DNA of 64,000 nucleotides, from positions 1-64,000 of the forward strand of contig CANTFL010001018.1 of the NCBI GenBank assembly GCA_947650285.1, given 5' to 3'. The position numbers were made by a program, and so were the translations under genes. The notes beneath the pieces are model-generated. The model saw only the letters and a list, made by a program, of their open reading frames with translations. It did no database searches and was not told where the DNA came from. This DNA comes from Hyaloperonospora brassicae (taxonomy: Eukaryota; Oomycota; Peronosporomycetes; Peronosporales; Peronosporaceae). Within the stretch, counting starts at the first letter, position 1. The number at the start of each line of letters is the position of its first letter. Positions 9,701 to 22,047 of the stretch are shown here, piece after piece.

Positions 9701-12700
9701 CACAGGTAGGTGATATTGGCTTTCTTAACGTACTTGTCTAATTTATTAGTACCCATGATCTTCAACAGGCCACTATGGTCCTACATTTCAACGCTAATTC
9801 ATGATAGTTGTCTGCCAAAGGTTGTCTAGTGTCAATTATTCGATGTCGTGTACTGGACAAGTGTATCCAGCAGTAGTATATAATAACCGATAAAGCATTG
9901 TTTCAAGTGTCTGGGTTACAAGGCCAGTTATATTCACAAATTGAATATGATCTGAGACGAGAAACCGCCCCGAGAAGACAATGCTACAATCAGTTGTATC
10001 GTGGATAGACTCCACCTCTTCCGGTGGATCACCGACATGTCACGGGGATACTATGGGCTACCAGGAAGTATCGAATTCAGTGCGTCATCTTCAATGTCCA
10101 AGTGAATGTCCCGCACCCGATCAAGTACATATTCAATATCTTTCCGGCCACTCTAAATACGATTAAGTTCACGGATATCAGCTACATTTGAAGAGAACCT
10201 ACATTACTTCGAGACTAGCGCTTATATGATGGGCGCTTATACGATGAGGTGGTGATGGTGGTGCCACTTTAATGTTTCAAGGCAATTTTCGGCACGCCCC
10301 ACCACTTCTCGTCAACGCACTGAATCTATACATGTTCTTCTTGCTTAAATCACGTTCTTCAGCGTTGACAGATATTATAGAAATGCTATACTTCAACAAT
10401 CAATGCTATGACATGACACGAATTAACGCTTTAGATGTCTTTCCATCAATCCTTTTGCTGTATCAAGAGCATGCCAATTTCTGCACGCATCTACTTGTTT
10501 GTTGCAATATAAATGGATGGGGATGCCACGTATGTCATTGAGCTAATTTATTATACATGTAATCATGCACTTCGTATAGAAAGAATATATGATCGATTTG
10601 TAAAAGTACACATGCACGATATGCGTGTAAGTATCTAAGACAAGGTATGAGCACGTAGCTGATCTCGGTATAAGTTTAATTTCATTTTGAACCTTTATTA
10701 CAATAGACTCGACACGCGTGATCCGGACCCCGTCTAATGTTGTTGTTGTTGTTGTTGCAGTTCACTGAGTCGTTCCGCCAAGTCTTCGTCTGCCAAAGCT
10801 CGAGCTATCAGAATCCATATACGCTCGAGGCTGGACAATTGATTTAACGGATGAGTGACTATGTAATAAAAATACCCATGCGCCGAAAAACCGTTAGATC
10901 TTAGCGGATAGCTGCAGATAAAACAGTGGCTTCGTCACCTTAGCATCTCCTGGTAGTACACATTTTCGCCAGTCCACTGCACATTATTGACCCCAGAGCG
11001 CTCGTTTGCATAAAAATTCAAAGAACAGGTACACTACTGTACCTTTTCAATCTAGCACGCTTCATGACGTAGACTAATCACCAGCTTGAGCGCGACAGCG
11101 TATCCGCACTTGTTTCCCAGTCATCCTGTCAAACGCGATAAAGATATGCCCAACATTAGTGTGTAGCTGCATATTGTCATCTTTTGTAGAGACATGCGCC
11201 ATAGAAAAGAATCAGAAGACTGTCATGCTGAGCGACATAGTCTATCACTATCCCTAAATTCTTGTCCTGTGATCGCCTTCTGGATCCTGGCGTTGTCCAC
11301 TGACCCCTGTACATCAACGAAACCGTTGACGCTGTGGTGTGCAAAACCAACGCGATTTATATCTTGTTCCGCCAGCAGGCGTGCTCAGTAGCAGTAGAGC
11401 TCGTCAACTCTGACATATCGCCCTGAAATTGAAGAAGAACTGATAAGCTATACTCAGAGCTGAATGTAGTATGTCGTAGGCGGATCACGGTCCTACCTTA
11501 TCCCGATGATTTCGTTTTCGTAGGTCCGCGTACATTCATAGAAATGCAGTTGCGGTGGAAGGTGACACATCGAATGAAGGGCACGGCTGCTTGGGGCTAG
11601 TTCGACTCCTACTAAATCGCCGGGGGCGCCGGGCAGGGTTGTGGTTCTCCCACAAGTTTGGTTGCGTTCTTTGAGCTTCTCTTAGCGTGGAATTCGGTGC
11701 TATGTACCGCTGTCATTTTGCCATCTGTCAAGACGAACACAAATTACGAACCAAAAACAACTGATTATATGTATTTGTGTAGTTGATGATAGAGCTGGGC
11801 ATGCGTAGTCATTCAGTTGGAGATGTTTAACGCGTCCCCCTCTGCGCACGTTTAGCAGCGAGTGGAATCGATTTGGCAAATATCATGGGTCATAATACAA
11901 TGTGGACCCGAGCCGTACATGACTTCCAAAGGTAGCATTATCATATCGACTTGCAAGAGCAATTTTGTAAATAAGATAAAAATATAGACACATTCCGTGT
12001 CAATGACATGATACATGCTTCCCCGTTACATTTTATACGGGCATGATAAGCTTTACAAACACCTTACGATTTACCGATGCCTTGTCAGTACCTAGATCAT
12101 TTATCCTGAATGAGAGGTATCCAACTTTTGTGAAGTGAGTATCGTCAGACACTTCGTCGACAGGGCGCAGCTCGTTGGTGCCAGCAGTGTAGACATCTCT
12201 GTTTGCTGCTTGTTCCCAAAGACCTTACATGCATCGTGCTAATATCTACCAAACAACTTATCGCCATTTTTTACTTCCTAAGATTGCCTCGATTCTGTCT
12301 TGGATGTACGATGCGGTTGACTTCATGCAGGTTTACTTGCGTGGTGATGTTACGATGCGACAACCAGCTAATACTATTATCGGTCTCCGTGCTATAAGCA
12401 TCGAGAATGGCTAGTGGATCTTAGTGTTTGCCATCATTACTGCGAAAGTGGTAATTATACACGCGTGCAACGTAATTCTGGTGATAAGTCGGGTCATGCG
12501 ATAGCGAGAGATAAAGCTTGTTAGGCGACGTTATAGTGAAAGCCACAACTAGTGACAACGTCCTTTTTGGGTAAGACTTCGTGATGTTATATGGACAAAA
12601 CATACCATTATTCATTGAATGCAAGGATTCGTTTGGCCAGCTTTTTATGCACTATCATCCAGCCAGTGTCTGTAACCGAATACTTATTTATAGCGCCATT

Positions 12701-13499
12701 GGTCCTCGCGAAGATCTGCCGAGCAACTGCTGCAATCCCTACCGACGTGAGATAGGTATTGTGAAAGATAGGTAGCTGATCTGTAGTCATAGATAGAGTT
12801 CAGCAAGAAAGCACTACAGGTCCTTTGATATCTACAAATCGCTTGCAAGGTCCAACTAGCTTCTTCACTACCATCGCTTGATTTCGGCCATGACGCAAGC
12901 CAATCGCGGGTCCAGTAGAAGCGGACGAGCATCATGCTCGAGTTTTGATCGCTCGACAGTCACACTATTCCAAATTATTATATGGGTAAGTGTGTCAGAA
13001 AGTATCCAATGTCAACGTATCAGCAAAGTTGCTCTCTTTGCCTTGTTGTTTCGTACCAACTATTGTATAATAAAATTTGACGAAAGAGGTTTCGGACACA
13101 GTTTTTTTCATGCTGATTCCTTCACATATTGACTGTGTCGGGTACTCTTCTGCGATCGTACTTGAAAGGCTTTTGTCCTTTCCGTGATACGTATGATATG
13201 TTCGTGACAAATGTATGTCCTTCAGCAAAAAGTATATAAGCCGTTCGTGTCATCCTTCGAAGATAATATCGATCCAGTAACGTGAGCAAACGGATGGAGA
13301 GACGTTCCCAATTTGTCGAAGCGCTAAGGAGTCTGAGAACCTCAACATCTGTAAACTTAGTTTATAAATGACACAAAAAAGAAGGTATTGCACAGTACTA
13401 TCGGGTAATGGCGTTCTCAAAAACTAGAACTGAGCATGTCATTTGTTTCTTGACAGATGATAAAATGATCACCTGCGATTCGCACCCGTCCCGTTTCAC
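9701..13499. other. Gene-poor DNA with scattered degraded coding traces
   Basis: No intact gene. Traces include a plus-strand stretch around 10000-10190 (RLHLFRWITDM, KYRIQCVIFNVQVNV) and a minus-strand C-terminus reading ARALADEDLAERLSEL, then a run of Gln and a stop (about 10810-10733). A minus-strand kinase-like snippet (HIFIAFDRMTGKQV, about 11155-11100) is also present. All are interrupted by stops within 50-70 codons and no family could be assigned. The remainder shows nothing recognisable. Confidence 0.45.
10739..10758 (+). repeat. (TGT)n microsatellite
   Basis: About seven TGT/GTT units. On the minus strand they encode a poly-Gln tail followed by a stop codon. Confidence 0.85.
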
Positions 13500-14540
13500 C
13501 CTCGTTTGTCAAACGATACATTGACTAATCCGACACTTCCATGGGCCGATCAAGTGGTGTTTTCGTCGAATAAACAGGACAATGTGTTGACCGTCGACGA
13601 CGATGAACCGACTCGTCATGGCGATGCTCGGCACGTGATCTTGCTGATCTGGTGCAAGATACGTGACACGTACTCGCCACGTCTCTTCTACCGTATAGTG
13701 AGCTACGGAAGAAAAGGGACGCAAAAGTCATGTGAGTACTGTTGGAACGCGCAGCTTCCATTTGACTTTGTCAAAGTACTGGCAAGTGCCGCCTGACAGG
13801 CGTCTTCAATCACCACTGCTTTACAGAACAGATACCGGAATTTGCACATGACAGAGACGCCCGCATGTACAATCGTGCGCGTCAAAGTGACCAAAGTGAC
13901 GAAGCCGAAATCGGTGGGGGCTACTTCCACCACGAAAGCCCTTGCTTTGATGTGGTGCCTAGAGGCCGACAACATGCCAAGTAGTGCTAGCAAAAAACTG
14001 GGTTGTAGTGCTCGTTCGAGATGCTCAAGGCTGTGCACATCAGTCGTCTTGCGCAGGACAAGAGTGTTGGAACCCGGCGCAATAGCTTACCGAGATGGCG
14101 TACTCACACGCCACGAAACCAACCACCCTGCATTGCCGGTCAACGGAATCGAGACATGTGGTCACAGCAGACTCCTGGACTGTTGCTGGCACACTACTGT
14201 TTCGTGGTGTCGCACAGACGCGGTAGCGGCAAGGTTGTCTTCGCACGTGGCACTGTCTCCAGTCATTGCGTTTTTGCCGACAACAGTTTTTTTGCCAGTC
14301 AGGAACTTTCGGCGAACCGAAACTTCGTCAAATCACATGACACTAAATCAGGCATTTCTGGTTGCGTCACACGCTGTAAGACTTGATCGTTGCCGTCTGT
14401 ACGTTAACAAACTACGTAACACGAGTAGCAGAGACGATAGTATGGAAGTAGTCGGTCTGTGGTACTGCCCGAGCGTCACTGCAGCTTCCCTATGGCTCTT
14501 CACTCTTCTCCTTCTACCAACATTGCACACAATCGGTTAG
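13500..14540 (+). pseudogene. Unidentified degraded coding region; contains a 232-codon ORF at 13842-14540
   Basis: Around 13690-13735 the plus strand reads LLPYSELRKKRDAKVM up to a good donor (GTGAGT). After TTTACAG (13826) it reads PEFAHDRDARMYNRARQ and on to YFHHESPCFDVV (about 13835-13975). This looks like spliced coding sequence, but the phases do not fit and a stop lies upstream. A 232-codon ORF in another frame overlaps it. That ORF has no domain I recognise, and its composition (many Cys, Ser, Arg) looks like chance. It ends 32 bp before the dynein gene's stop. Confidence 0.25.
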
Positions 14541-14571
14541 TGTCAACGCACAGCGCAGACGTACAGTGTCA

Positions 14572-16407
14572 TTAGCACACTACCTTTTTGTCGCTCATCG
14601 CCCTGGTCGACCTAGTCTTCTCTGGCCGACTCAGCAGATTGTTGAAGAAGTTCTGAAGATGCTTGGAGCTGACGTCCTTCTCGTCACGCTTTCGGCGATC
14701 TGCTGCCACACGGCGAGCGGCTGCTGCCTGCTCTGACTTCTTGCTTGCCTCGATGCTTTGCTTTTGCAATTCTTCCAGACCTGCACCAGCAGCCTTCTCG
14801 AGTTTCTCCAGCCACTGCTCGTGGCTATCGACATGGACGTCAGCAGCCAGCGCTGCCACACCATCATCGGTGTCGTCCGTCGGAGCAGGGACGATCTTTT
14901 CATACGGTTTGTCTGTAGGCCAGCGAGCCTGTGAGCCCGCGAGACTAGTGTCGACCAATTCGAACGAGTCGTAGCCAGACGGAATGAAGATGGTGTTGTG
15001 GTCCACCAATTGCGGCGGCTCCGTGAACTTGAATGTGGACGGATGCGCACGATGCAGAATGTACTTCCGAAGAGTATCCACATTTGAGCCAGTCTTCGCT
15101 GATGTGAACACCACCGACGCTCCATCTAGTTGTCGAAACATGAGCCAATAACGTGAGTGATGGCACAATCACATACGATACAGTGTCGAGGAGTCTTACA
15201 TCGAATCGCAACGCGGCGAAGCGTGTACTCGATGTAATCCATTTTTACAGAGTTCTCCGGACGCAGCTGTAACACAGCACACATCACCGGTAAACCTCCA
15301 TCATGCATGCACTATATCAGTAGTTACACGTACGTCTGCCTTGGCCACAACAAATATAAGAGGCACGCCAATGTTCTTCGACAAGACGCCTTCTTTCATC
15401 TATCGTAAAAGAGATGTCAGCAAAACTGGTGCTACTTACTGCCTGCGACATGCCAGGTACATGCAGAAAGCACATACAAACTCGTTTGTAGACGTATCCA
15501 TAGGCGTTGGTGCAGAGTGGCCAATGCTCTAACACGAAGCAACAATGTCGCATACACAACGAGCGCACAAAACACTCAGTATCTACCCTCCACATGTTCA
15601 TCTCCCACTCCCAGTCTCGCGTACCGGATCTTCGTAGGCCAGTACATGCTGCTTTATCGACGCATACAGTTCGTTTCTTGCCTCAGAGGTCAACTGGTTA
15701 ATCTGATCCAGCAATTGGCCTTCCAGAGCCGAAAGCCACTGCTCCAGTGAGCTCTTGATCGTCCATGGACGCGATAAATCCAGCACAATCGCTACAACCG
15801 TCTATCAACAGAGCAAATATATGCAGTTACACCCGTTTATTGTGAGTATTTGCTCGCTTGCTTCTCCTTTTCCATCTGTCTTCGTTCCAATCAATCGACA
15901 ACCACCACCTTCTGGAGCGTCCGAGGCTTTGCCACCATCTTGATCAGGTCCTTGAGACTCAAATCGTTCAGACTCCACGTCTCCACGTGTGCAATGACAT
16001 CGTCTGCCACCCCACGCGCGAAAAAACAAACACCATCAGTACGACGTTTCAACACAGCATAGCAACAGACACATCGTAAACGCGCTTGGATGCCCCATCT
16101 TGACACGACACGAATGGCAGCATCGCCTGTATGTCCACACGACCGAACCTGATTCCTGACTTGCCCCGCTCTCTTTTGCACGCGGGTCCAGTACGTCGAG
16201 CGTCTTGAACGCCATCAGCGTATCCACTGCGTGTGTGGCCCCTTCCGCCTCCGAAGACGTCGCTTTGGACTCGTCCAGACACGCTACGAGCGCAGACTTT
16301 CCGCTCTCGGAGTCGCCCACCAGTAAGAGATTGACGGTCGGCAGCTTGGAGCGCACGGAGCAGTCCCGCAGCATCTGCTGCCATCGCTCCGTCACCTCTT
16401 CCGCCAT
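14572..16407 (-). CDS. Cytoplasmic dynein light intermediate chain
   Basis: Dynein LIC is a Ras-like G-domain subunit that sits on the dynein heavy chain and links cargo adaptors, so it acts in microtubule minus-end transport. Start chosen at MAEEVTERWQQML (16407). Exon 1 carries the P-loop GDSESGKS after VNLLLV. Later exons are 16003-15909 (HVETWSLNDLSLKDL), 15801-15625 (TVVAIVLDLSRPWTIKSSLE), 15399-15334 (EGVLSKNIGVPLIFVVAKAD), 15266-15200 (LRPENSVKMDYIEYTLRR) and 15125-14572 (SVVFTSAKTG, FIPSGYDSFELV). The C-terminal tail has a Lys/Arg/Ala-rich predicted helix, as usual for adaptor-binding LIC tails. The exon 1 donor was not resolved and a small exon between 15625 and 15399 cannot be excluded. 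Expected length is about 400-415 residues. An upstream in-frame Met at 16569 gives a longer, less likely start. Confidence 0.88.
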
Positions 16408-16888
16408 CTTGTTGTGGGAAGGAAGCGGCGCTGCTGATTGGCTAGTAATGTTCAAATAATAATCTATGACATGGCAGCTACAAATCGTTTCCCGGGAACG
16501 GCTTTTTGAGTCTTTGGATTTAAATTTCGTCATAGGAATGGCCTCAGTATCACCGGACTTTTCGACCATTTTCAGCTACGAATGCCATACGAACGGAGCT
16601 CTATAGATTCGGTCTCTGTGTGTACGCGTGTGTCACTACATTACGTCTGGCAGACGTTTCTTCGAACGTCTTCTCGATAAGAAAGTCGGTGTTGGAGACT
16701 TGATCCTATACTGCGTCAGCAAGATTGGCACTTTGTCGCTTCAGCGCTAGGACAGCATAATTCGCCACGCAGTAGCTAGATGCTGACGCCTCACGCTGTG
16801 CCCGATACAATGAGAGTCACGCTGATAAAAGTGACTCTGCACTTGGTATGCGGGCTCATGACCTTCGTGCTCGTGTCTTTTGCCCAGG

Positions 16889-19800
16889 TCAACCGATCGT
16901 TAAATATTTTGCAATGAGATACCTGGCCAAATCGTTGGCCCCGCTACAGGTGCAATAAAAGCGGTGACAAGCGAAAGTCAGCATTGTCCACGGAGACCGA
17001 TGTCGGCTGAGTGAAATGAACAAACGTACCTCTGCTTGTAAATGAGCGAAAGGTTGTAAGCCGTCTCCTTGCAGATCATGTATTCTGGAGGTACCTCACA
17101 ATTTTGCTCCTCTTTCGCCGCGAAAAATCGCAGCACTCGCTCGTACATTGGTATGGCCAAGTGATACAAACCCTAGCGCGAGAAACGACAATCACATACA
17201 GCAACAGACGAGCGCTTAGTCGACTAGATGCAACACTGCTGCGATGAACATCCAGCGATCATAAACGCACCAACTGCTGGTGAGCGCGGCCGATATTGTA
17301 CCAAGCTTCGACCTGGCGAATCTCTGACGTGATGTCACTCGGAGCGGCGACACGAACATGCTCGTACTGTTGCAAAAACGCAAAAGCCTTTACCACAGTG
17401 TGCTGCCGGTCGTTGATAGTTCGTTGCATTGACGCAGATAGGAAGGCCAAGCCGATGCAGAAAAGAGTGAGGGGGTCGTTCGGGTGCTTCTGGTGAGCAA
17501 GGGTCAGTTCTCCAACCGTCAGCGATGCGATATCCCACGCTGACGACTGGTGACCGGCAAGCAAAATAGCCGGGTAGCTTTCGGGATGCTCACGCAATAA
17601 CTTTGCTAGGAATTTCTGGTGCCAAGAAAACACACCAGTGATAGCGATTACGCGCGAGAATAAGTTCCAGTAGCCCAGATTTTGTGGATCCTCCATGATG
17701 TTCAACCGTGCGCACTCGTACGCCATTCGGTTTTCCCTGAATTCCAGAGCGACCACAAGCGCTAAAAAGCGTAGCTCGAAGCGCAGAACGGGCTTGGAAA
17801 TTTTGTCCGATGTATTCACGTCCGTCAAAAGCTCGATCGCTGCCACATACTTGCCAAGCTCGGTGAGGGTTTGTGCAACATCAATTACCAAGTTGTAGTA
17901 TTGCTGCTCGCCAAGAGCACGGGAAATCACAATTTGCTGAGCCACGCGCATGACGATTCCCATGAACGATTCGCGTTGCCGCGGGTCCGTAATGTCCACC
18001 AGGTACTCAGATTTGAGCACCTGGAAGCCGACGGACTGAGCATCGCTCTCGGGAACCACTTCACGCGCTTCTACTAGTGGATTTCTTACGCGGCCAGATA
18101 AGCGGAATGATGTCTGATTAAGAGATGTGAGTATGATGGGGATGCCGACTCGGCACAGCACTTCAGCCTCGCCTGATAGCTTTTTCAGGTGACCAAACTC
18201 AATCAGGAGTTTCAGACGAATACCGTTTTCCATAGCATCGACAGACAACGATGGATCATGAGCCATTTCCATTCGCGTTTGGTCATCAGCATCGTCTTCT
18301 TCGTCTTCGTCTTCTGCATCTTCTTCGAGTTCATCGGCGTCAAGGTCTTCATCCTCCTTTGTATACTTTTCAGTTTCTCCATTTGCTACTACTGCGCCTT
18401 GACCCTTTTCTTTTCGTGAAGTATTGATCCAATAAGGCCGGATCGGAGGACGCATTGTCTCTGGCAAATATTTCTCAAGTAACGCGATGCCCTCGTGCGG
18501 GCAACTTTTCTTCCGCGTAGCTTGCATTGCCTGTAACATCAATTCCGGACTTACTGTCAAGTCTGGTGATTGCCGTTGGTAAGCCAATGCCTTCTCGTAA
18601 TACTCCACAGCAACGTCATAGATACCCAGACGATCATGGCATGCAGCAAATTTGATCCAGATCTGCTCGATCAAAAACTCTTCTCGGCCTAGAAGCTGCT
18701 GAAGGATGGATGCAGCTTCTCGATCCTGATCTCCAAGCGCGATGTACGCATCCGCCACATCGAGATACAGATCGCCAAATACCACTACATCTTGGGCAAA
18801 CAAATGCGTAAACATGAACTCAGCCGTGACGAAATCCCTCTCAAATAGGTGGCAGATTCCATACTTCACGGCGATATCTAGTGGCAAGCCTCCCGGGTCG
18901 CCCTCGACTTGGTCAGGGTCCTGAGCTGATGAATACCGCGCATGAAGGTGGTGAATCACGTTAATGGCTTCACGATATTTCTTCAGTGTGATATACAAGT
19001 CTGCTAGCATATTCACAGCATTGAGCTCGTACTTTGAAGAATGCAAACCCTGCGTTTGGTCCAGCGTCGCAGCTTTTTCGATACACATTTTGAGCGCATC
19101 AACGGCCTCGTCTTCTTGCCCATTGCAATGATACGCCTCTGCGATTTGAATCCACAGCGACAGATCCTTTGGTATCAGCACAGTCAGTTTCTTGAAAACT
19201 TCAGCTGCTCGTCGATTATCGCCTTGTTCGCGGCACAATTCCGCATAACTAAACAGTGCTTCTTTGTCTTTTGGGTCCGCCGTGCTCGCCTTTTTGAAGC
19301 AAAACAGCGCCTGATCAAAATTCTTTTCGTCCTTTGCGATGCGACCCACACGCTTCCAAAGCTCGGCGTCTTGCGGTGTCAGCGTGCACGCAATCAAAAA
19401 GAACTGCAGCGCTTTGATACGGTCCTGGCGGTCTTCATAGATCATTCCCAGCGTATGGTACGGGTCCGGGATCGTTGGCGCTTTCTTGATAAAGTCCTTG
19501 AGCAGCGCAATGGCCTCGTCATACTGATGCGACGCATAGAGCATATTGGCTTCGCCCAGTACGTTGGCCAGCTCTGGCGGCACTTTGGTGGCTGTGACGC
19601 TGCGTTTGCCGGTTGGACCACCTCTTCGTCGCCGTCTGCCTGGCCCACTGCTCCCGCGTCTCCTGCGCCTGCGGGACTTCCCCCACAGCTGCCGTTCGAT
19701 ATCCGAATCCTCCTCCTCTTCACCTTCTTCCACTCCTTCCTCGTCGTCTCCGCTGGACTGCGGTACGTATACGTCGTCGTTCTCTTCTGCCAGAGCTATG

Positions 19801-20004
19801 GAGCAATCAATCGGTTGGTTGTTAGGGAATGCAACACTTGGTAGTTATTACCACGACCCAAAAAAACGCTTTTGTCAATGTACCGTCAGGATGCGGCATG
19901 TCGTCGTCCAGTAGATTCAGCTGCGCATCGACTTGTCCAGCTTCGACCTGCGAGACCGCTTGCGCGTCGCCCATTGCCGCTTCGAGCAGCGACCGGAACG
20001 ACAT
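16889..20004 (-). CDS. GTF3C3: Transcription factor IIIC subunit 3 (TPR protein, GTF3C3/TFC4 family)
   Basis: TFIIIC recruits TFIIIB and RNA polymerase III to tRNA and other Pol III genes; this subunit is the TPR scaffold that contacts TFIIIB. Exons by splice sites and frame: 20004-19884 (MSFRSLLEAAMGDAQ to PHPD), 19786-17271, 17172-17030 and 16943-16889 (ending LARYLIAKYLTIG). They sum to 945 codons, 944 residues. After an acidic N-terminus comes a basic R-rich patch (SRRRRRRGSSGPGRRRRRGG). TPRs begin at about residue 95 with LGEANMLYASHQYDEAIALL, then DPYHTLGMIYEDRQDRIKAL and LWKRVGRIAKDEKNFDQAL. A DE-rich linker (about residues 475-505) separates this array from the C-terminal TPRs, as in yeast and human homologues. 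The large exon has no in-frame ATG near its 5' end, which supports the short first exon. Confidence 0.92.
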
Positions 20005-20220
20005 GACTGTCACACGAGCGAACACAAAGTAAGTATCCGGCGCCGTGTATACTTGTGTTTTTTACAATGCACACACACACACACTGTTTAAAACAATTTC
20101 GGTTGTTTTCTTCTGCAAAACAACGATTACAATCGTTTCGACGACACTGACGTCGCTGCTCGAATTTCGCTTCGAGGCCCAATTCAGCGTGTGACAAACG
20201 AACTACTGTGAAATTGCAAC
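20005..20220. promoter_or_regulatory. Divergent promoter region between GTF3C3 and SPC24
   Basis: 216 bp separate the two start codons, so both genes must be driven from this interval or overlapping 5' ends. It contains a (CA)n tract at 20070-20084 and a palindromic TGACGTCG motif near 20149. No TATA box is evident. Function is inferred from position only. Confidence 0.5.
20070..20084 (+). repeat. (CA)n microsatellite
   Basis: About seven CA units in the shared promoter region. Confidence 0.85.
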
Positions 20221-21268
20221 ATGAGCACTGCCAAGAGCCTGTCGTGGCCGGAGGTGCAGGAGATCTGCAGCCAATTAGAAGGCATGTTCCACGACGACGC
20301 ACTCAAAGACGCCCAGCGGCTACGGGCGCTCCTCCAACACCGCAAGGACATTGCCAGCGCGTTCCACGACCGCCAGCGCTCAGCTCAGAAGCTGCTCGCT
20401 CGTAAGTAGAAAAGGAGCACCGGACCGCAATAGTATGTGCACGATCGGAGGGTGTTTATGTGTTGTCATTGCTCGTGTCTACAGATCTGCGTGCCAATCT
20501 GAGCGAGTGGGAGCAGAAAGAAGAGGTGGCCAAGAAGCGCAATGAGCAGCTGCACGAGCGTCTGCTGCAGCTGGACACGACGAAGCGCGAGGTGACTGTG
20601 CAGCTGGACCGCTTCCGACTGAACGAACAATATCCTTTTCATCGTACTGAATGCATCCTGTGTCTCGTGGCTGCAAGCTGTGTTGCCTTGTCGTGGACGG
20701 GCATTTGATCGCAATGGTTATCCTTAACCTGCTCTGTCGATTATTTGATCCGGTTTGACAACTTCACGACCTCGAAAGAGTCGCTGGATGTGCTGATGAA
20801 CAGGTATGAAGAAGCGAAACAAGAGCTCCTGCAGTATTATGCTGATCATCAAAACGACATTCCAGTGGCAAAGTATGTGGCGGCTAAAAGAAGAGAAGCT
20901 GATGGTGGACGATAAAGTCGCTGCTTGCATACGGCGGCTGTGCTAATGCTGGCTGTGCTAATGATGGCTGTGCTAATGGTGGCTGTGCTGTGTAGAAACC
21001 AAATGGGTCTTTATGCCGCGGTCACAGGAATTCGATGGGACTTTAGTGACCTGCAGATTGCAGGAGGTAAGCAAACGAGACGGTACATTCGGGGTCGAAT
21101 ATACTGACAAACTGTTGTCGACGGGATGATGCAACAGATATCCACGTACCTGCGAAGAAGCAACTCGTCCGATTCCACATCGACTCTGCAACCGACCATT
21201 TCGCCGCTGCGAACTTGCTGTGGGACAAGATTGATGAGGCGTTTGATGACATCGACAGCGAACGTTAG
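20221..21268 (+). CDS. SPC24: Kinetochore protein Spc24 (NDC80 complex)
   Basis: Spc24 pairs with Spc25 at the inner end of the NDC80 complex, which ties kinetochores to microtubules. Exons: 20221-20401, 20485-20629, 20750-20872, 20996-21066 and 21138-21268, together 217 codons, 216 residues, close to yeast (213) and human (197). The N-terminal two thirds are heptad-rich (LSEWEQKEEVAKKRNEQLHE). The C-terminal globular part shows IPVAKNQMGLYAAVTGIRWD and FAAANLLWDKID, matching the family pattern LY..V..I.WD and LW..ID. Introns 1, 3 and 4 have GTAAGT, GTATGT and GTAAGC donors with CAG or TAG acceptors. Intron 2 instead begins ATATCCTTTT (see separate entry). The gene diverges from GTF3C3. Confidence 0.88.
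20630..20749 (+). other. Candidate U12-type (minor spliceosome) intron in SPC24
   Basis: The 5' splice site reads ATATCCTTTT, a full match to the AT-AC class U12 donor consensus. TCCTTAAC at 20721-20728 matches the U12 branch-site consensus. The reading frame of the flanking exons (ending RLNE, resuming RFDNFTTSKESLDV) forces the 3' junction to a fixed phase. The only plausible site in that phase is after AT at 20749, 22 nt past the branch site, giving AT-AT ends. A GT-AG alternative (donor near 20642, acceptor near 20776) keeps frame but lacks a pyrimidine tract. Confidence 0.65.
20936..20990 (+). repeat. 15-bp minisatellite in SPC24 intron 3
   Basis: Three full copies and one partial copy of GGCTGTGCTAATGNT, ending at the acceptor TGTGTAG. 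Confidence 0.85.
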
Positions 21269-22047
21269 AAGGACCAACAGCTACTTGAATGCATCGAATG
21301 TTTGATGAGATCGGCGGACGCTGCTGACGTTGTTTGGTGCTGTCATTACATTTACCTGCACTCGACGTGGCTGCAAGTACTGGCGCTACTTTGCATAGCA
21401 GTTTATGGAGGAGACTAGCTATCATTGCTCAAACAAAAGTAAGTCCTGCAAAGTTACTGTTGCCAAAGATCGGTGCACTTCACTCTCTCTTGGCTGCGAA
21501 ATGGCTGAGCTGGCAGCACAACCAAAGTGGACTTGATAGAGCGGTTGTGCTGTAGCTGCGCCTGTCAAGCTATCGATTGAAGTGTCCATCATATGATAAG
21601 CATCGACGCCAAAATTCGGTTTGTAGCTTTCTTGAGAGTCGACACGCACCACCTATTTTGGTATCGATCTGGCGATGACTGCTACGTCTTTATAGATTGG
21701 ATTGCTTCTATGTATTGCAGACACAGTGTATCGTAATCTGCTCACATATTTTAAGCAGCATGCTACACCAGTATTTCTTGCTAGTCATATAAGATATTTT
21801 GCAGTGCCGAACATTGCAATCGGTGGTTCACCCGTGATAATTCACATCTTGAACTGACAAGAGCCGTATTGACAGAAAATTCCACAGTTTTGCAAAGCAT
21901 TCGACGTTTGTTTTGCCCAATAACGTAAAGTAGTGATCAAATGGCAAGATATATCTGAAATGATGGATAAAAATGAACAATTCACCGTATAGGAACTCAT
22001 TTTGCCTGGTTCTGGCGTGTCAAACACGTCATGTAACGGGTGAGCCT
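21269..22047. other. Intergenic, no supported gene
   Basis: Short overlapping ORFs only, on both strands, with no recognisable product. It separates the conserved gene block from the retrotransposon nest. Confidence 0.55.

Noticed and set aside
11040..11160. Kinase-like snippet on the minus strand (FDRMTGKQV)
   Set aside because: Too short, broken by stops, and no catalytic motifs (HRD, DFG) nearby.
14631..15125. 164-codon minus-strand ORF overlapping the dynein gene
   Set aside because: Alternate frame of the last dynein exon, whose own frame has clear family motifs.
19041..19844. 267-codon plus-strand ORF
   Set aside because: Antisense to the well-supported TPR coding sequence of GTF3C3, and it has no family resemblance.
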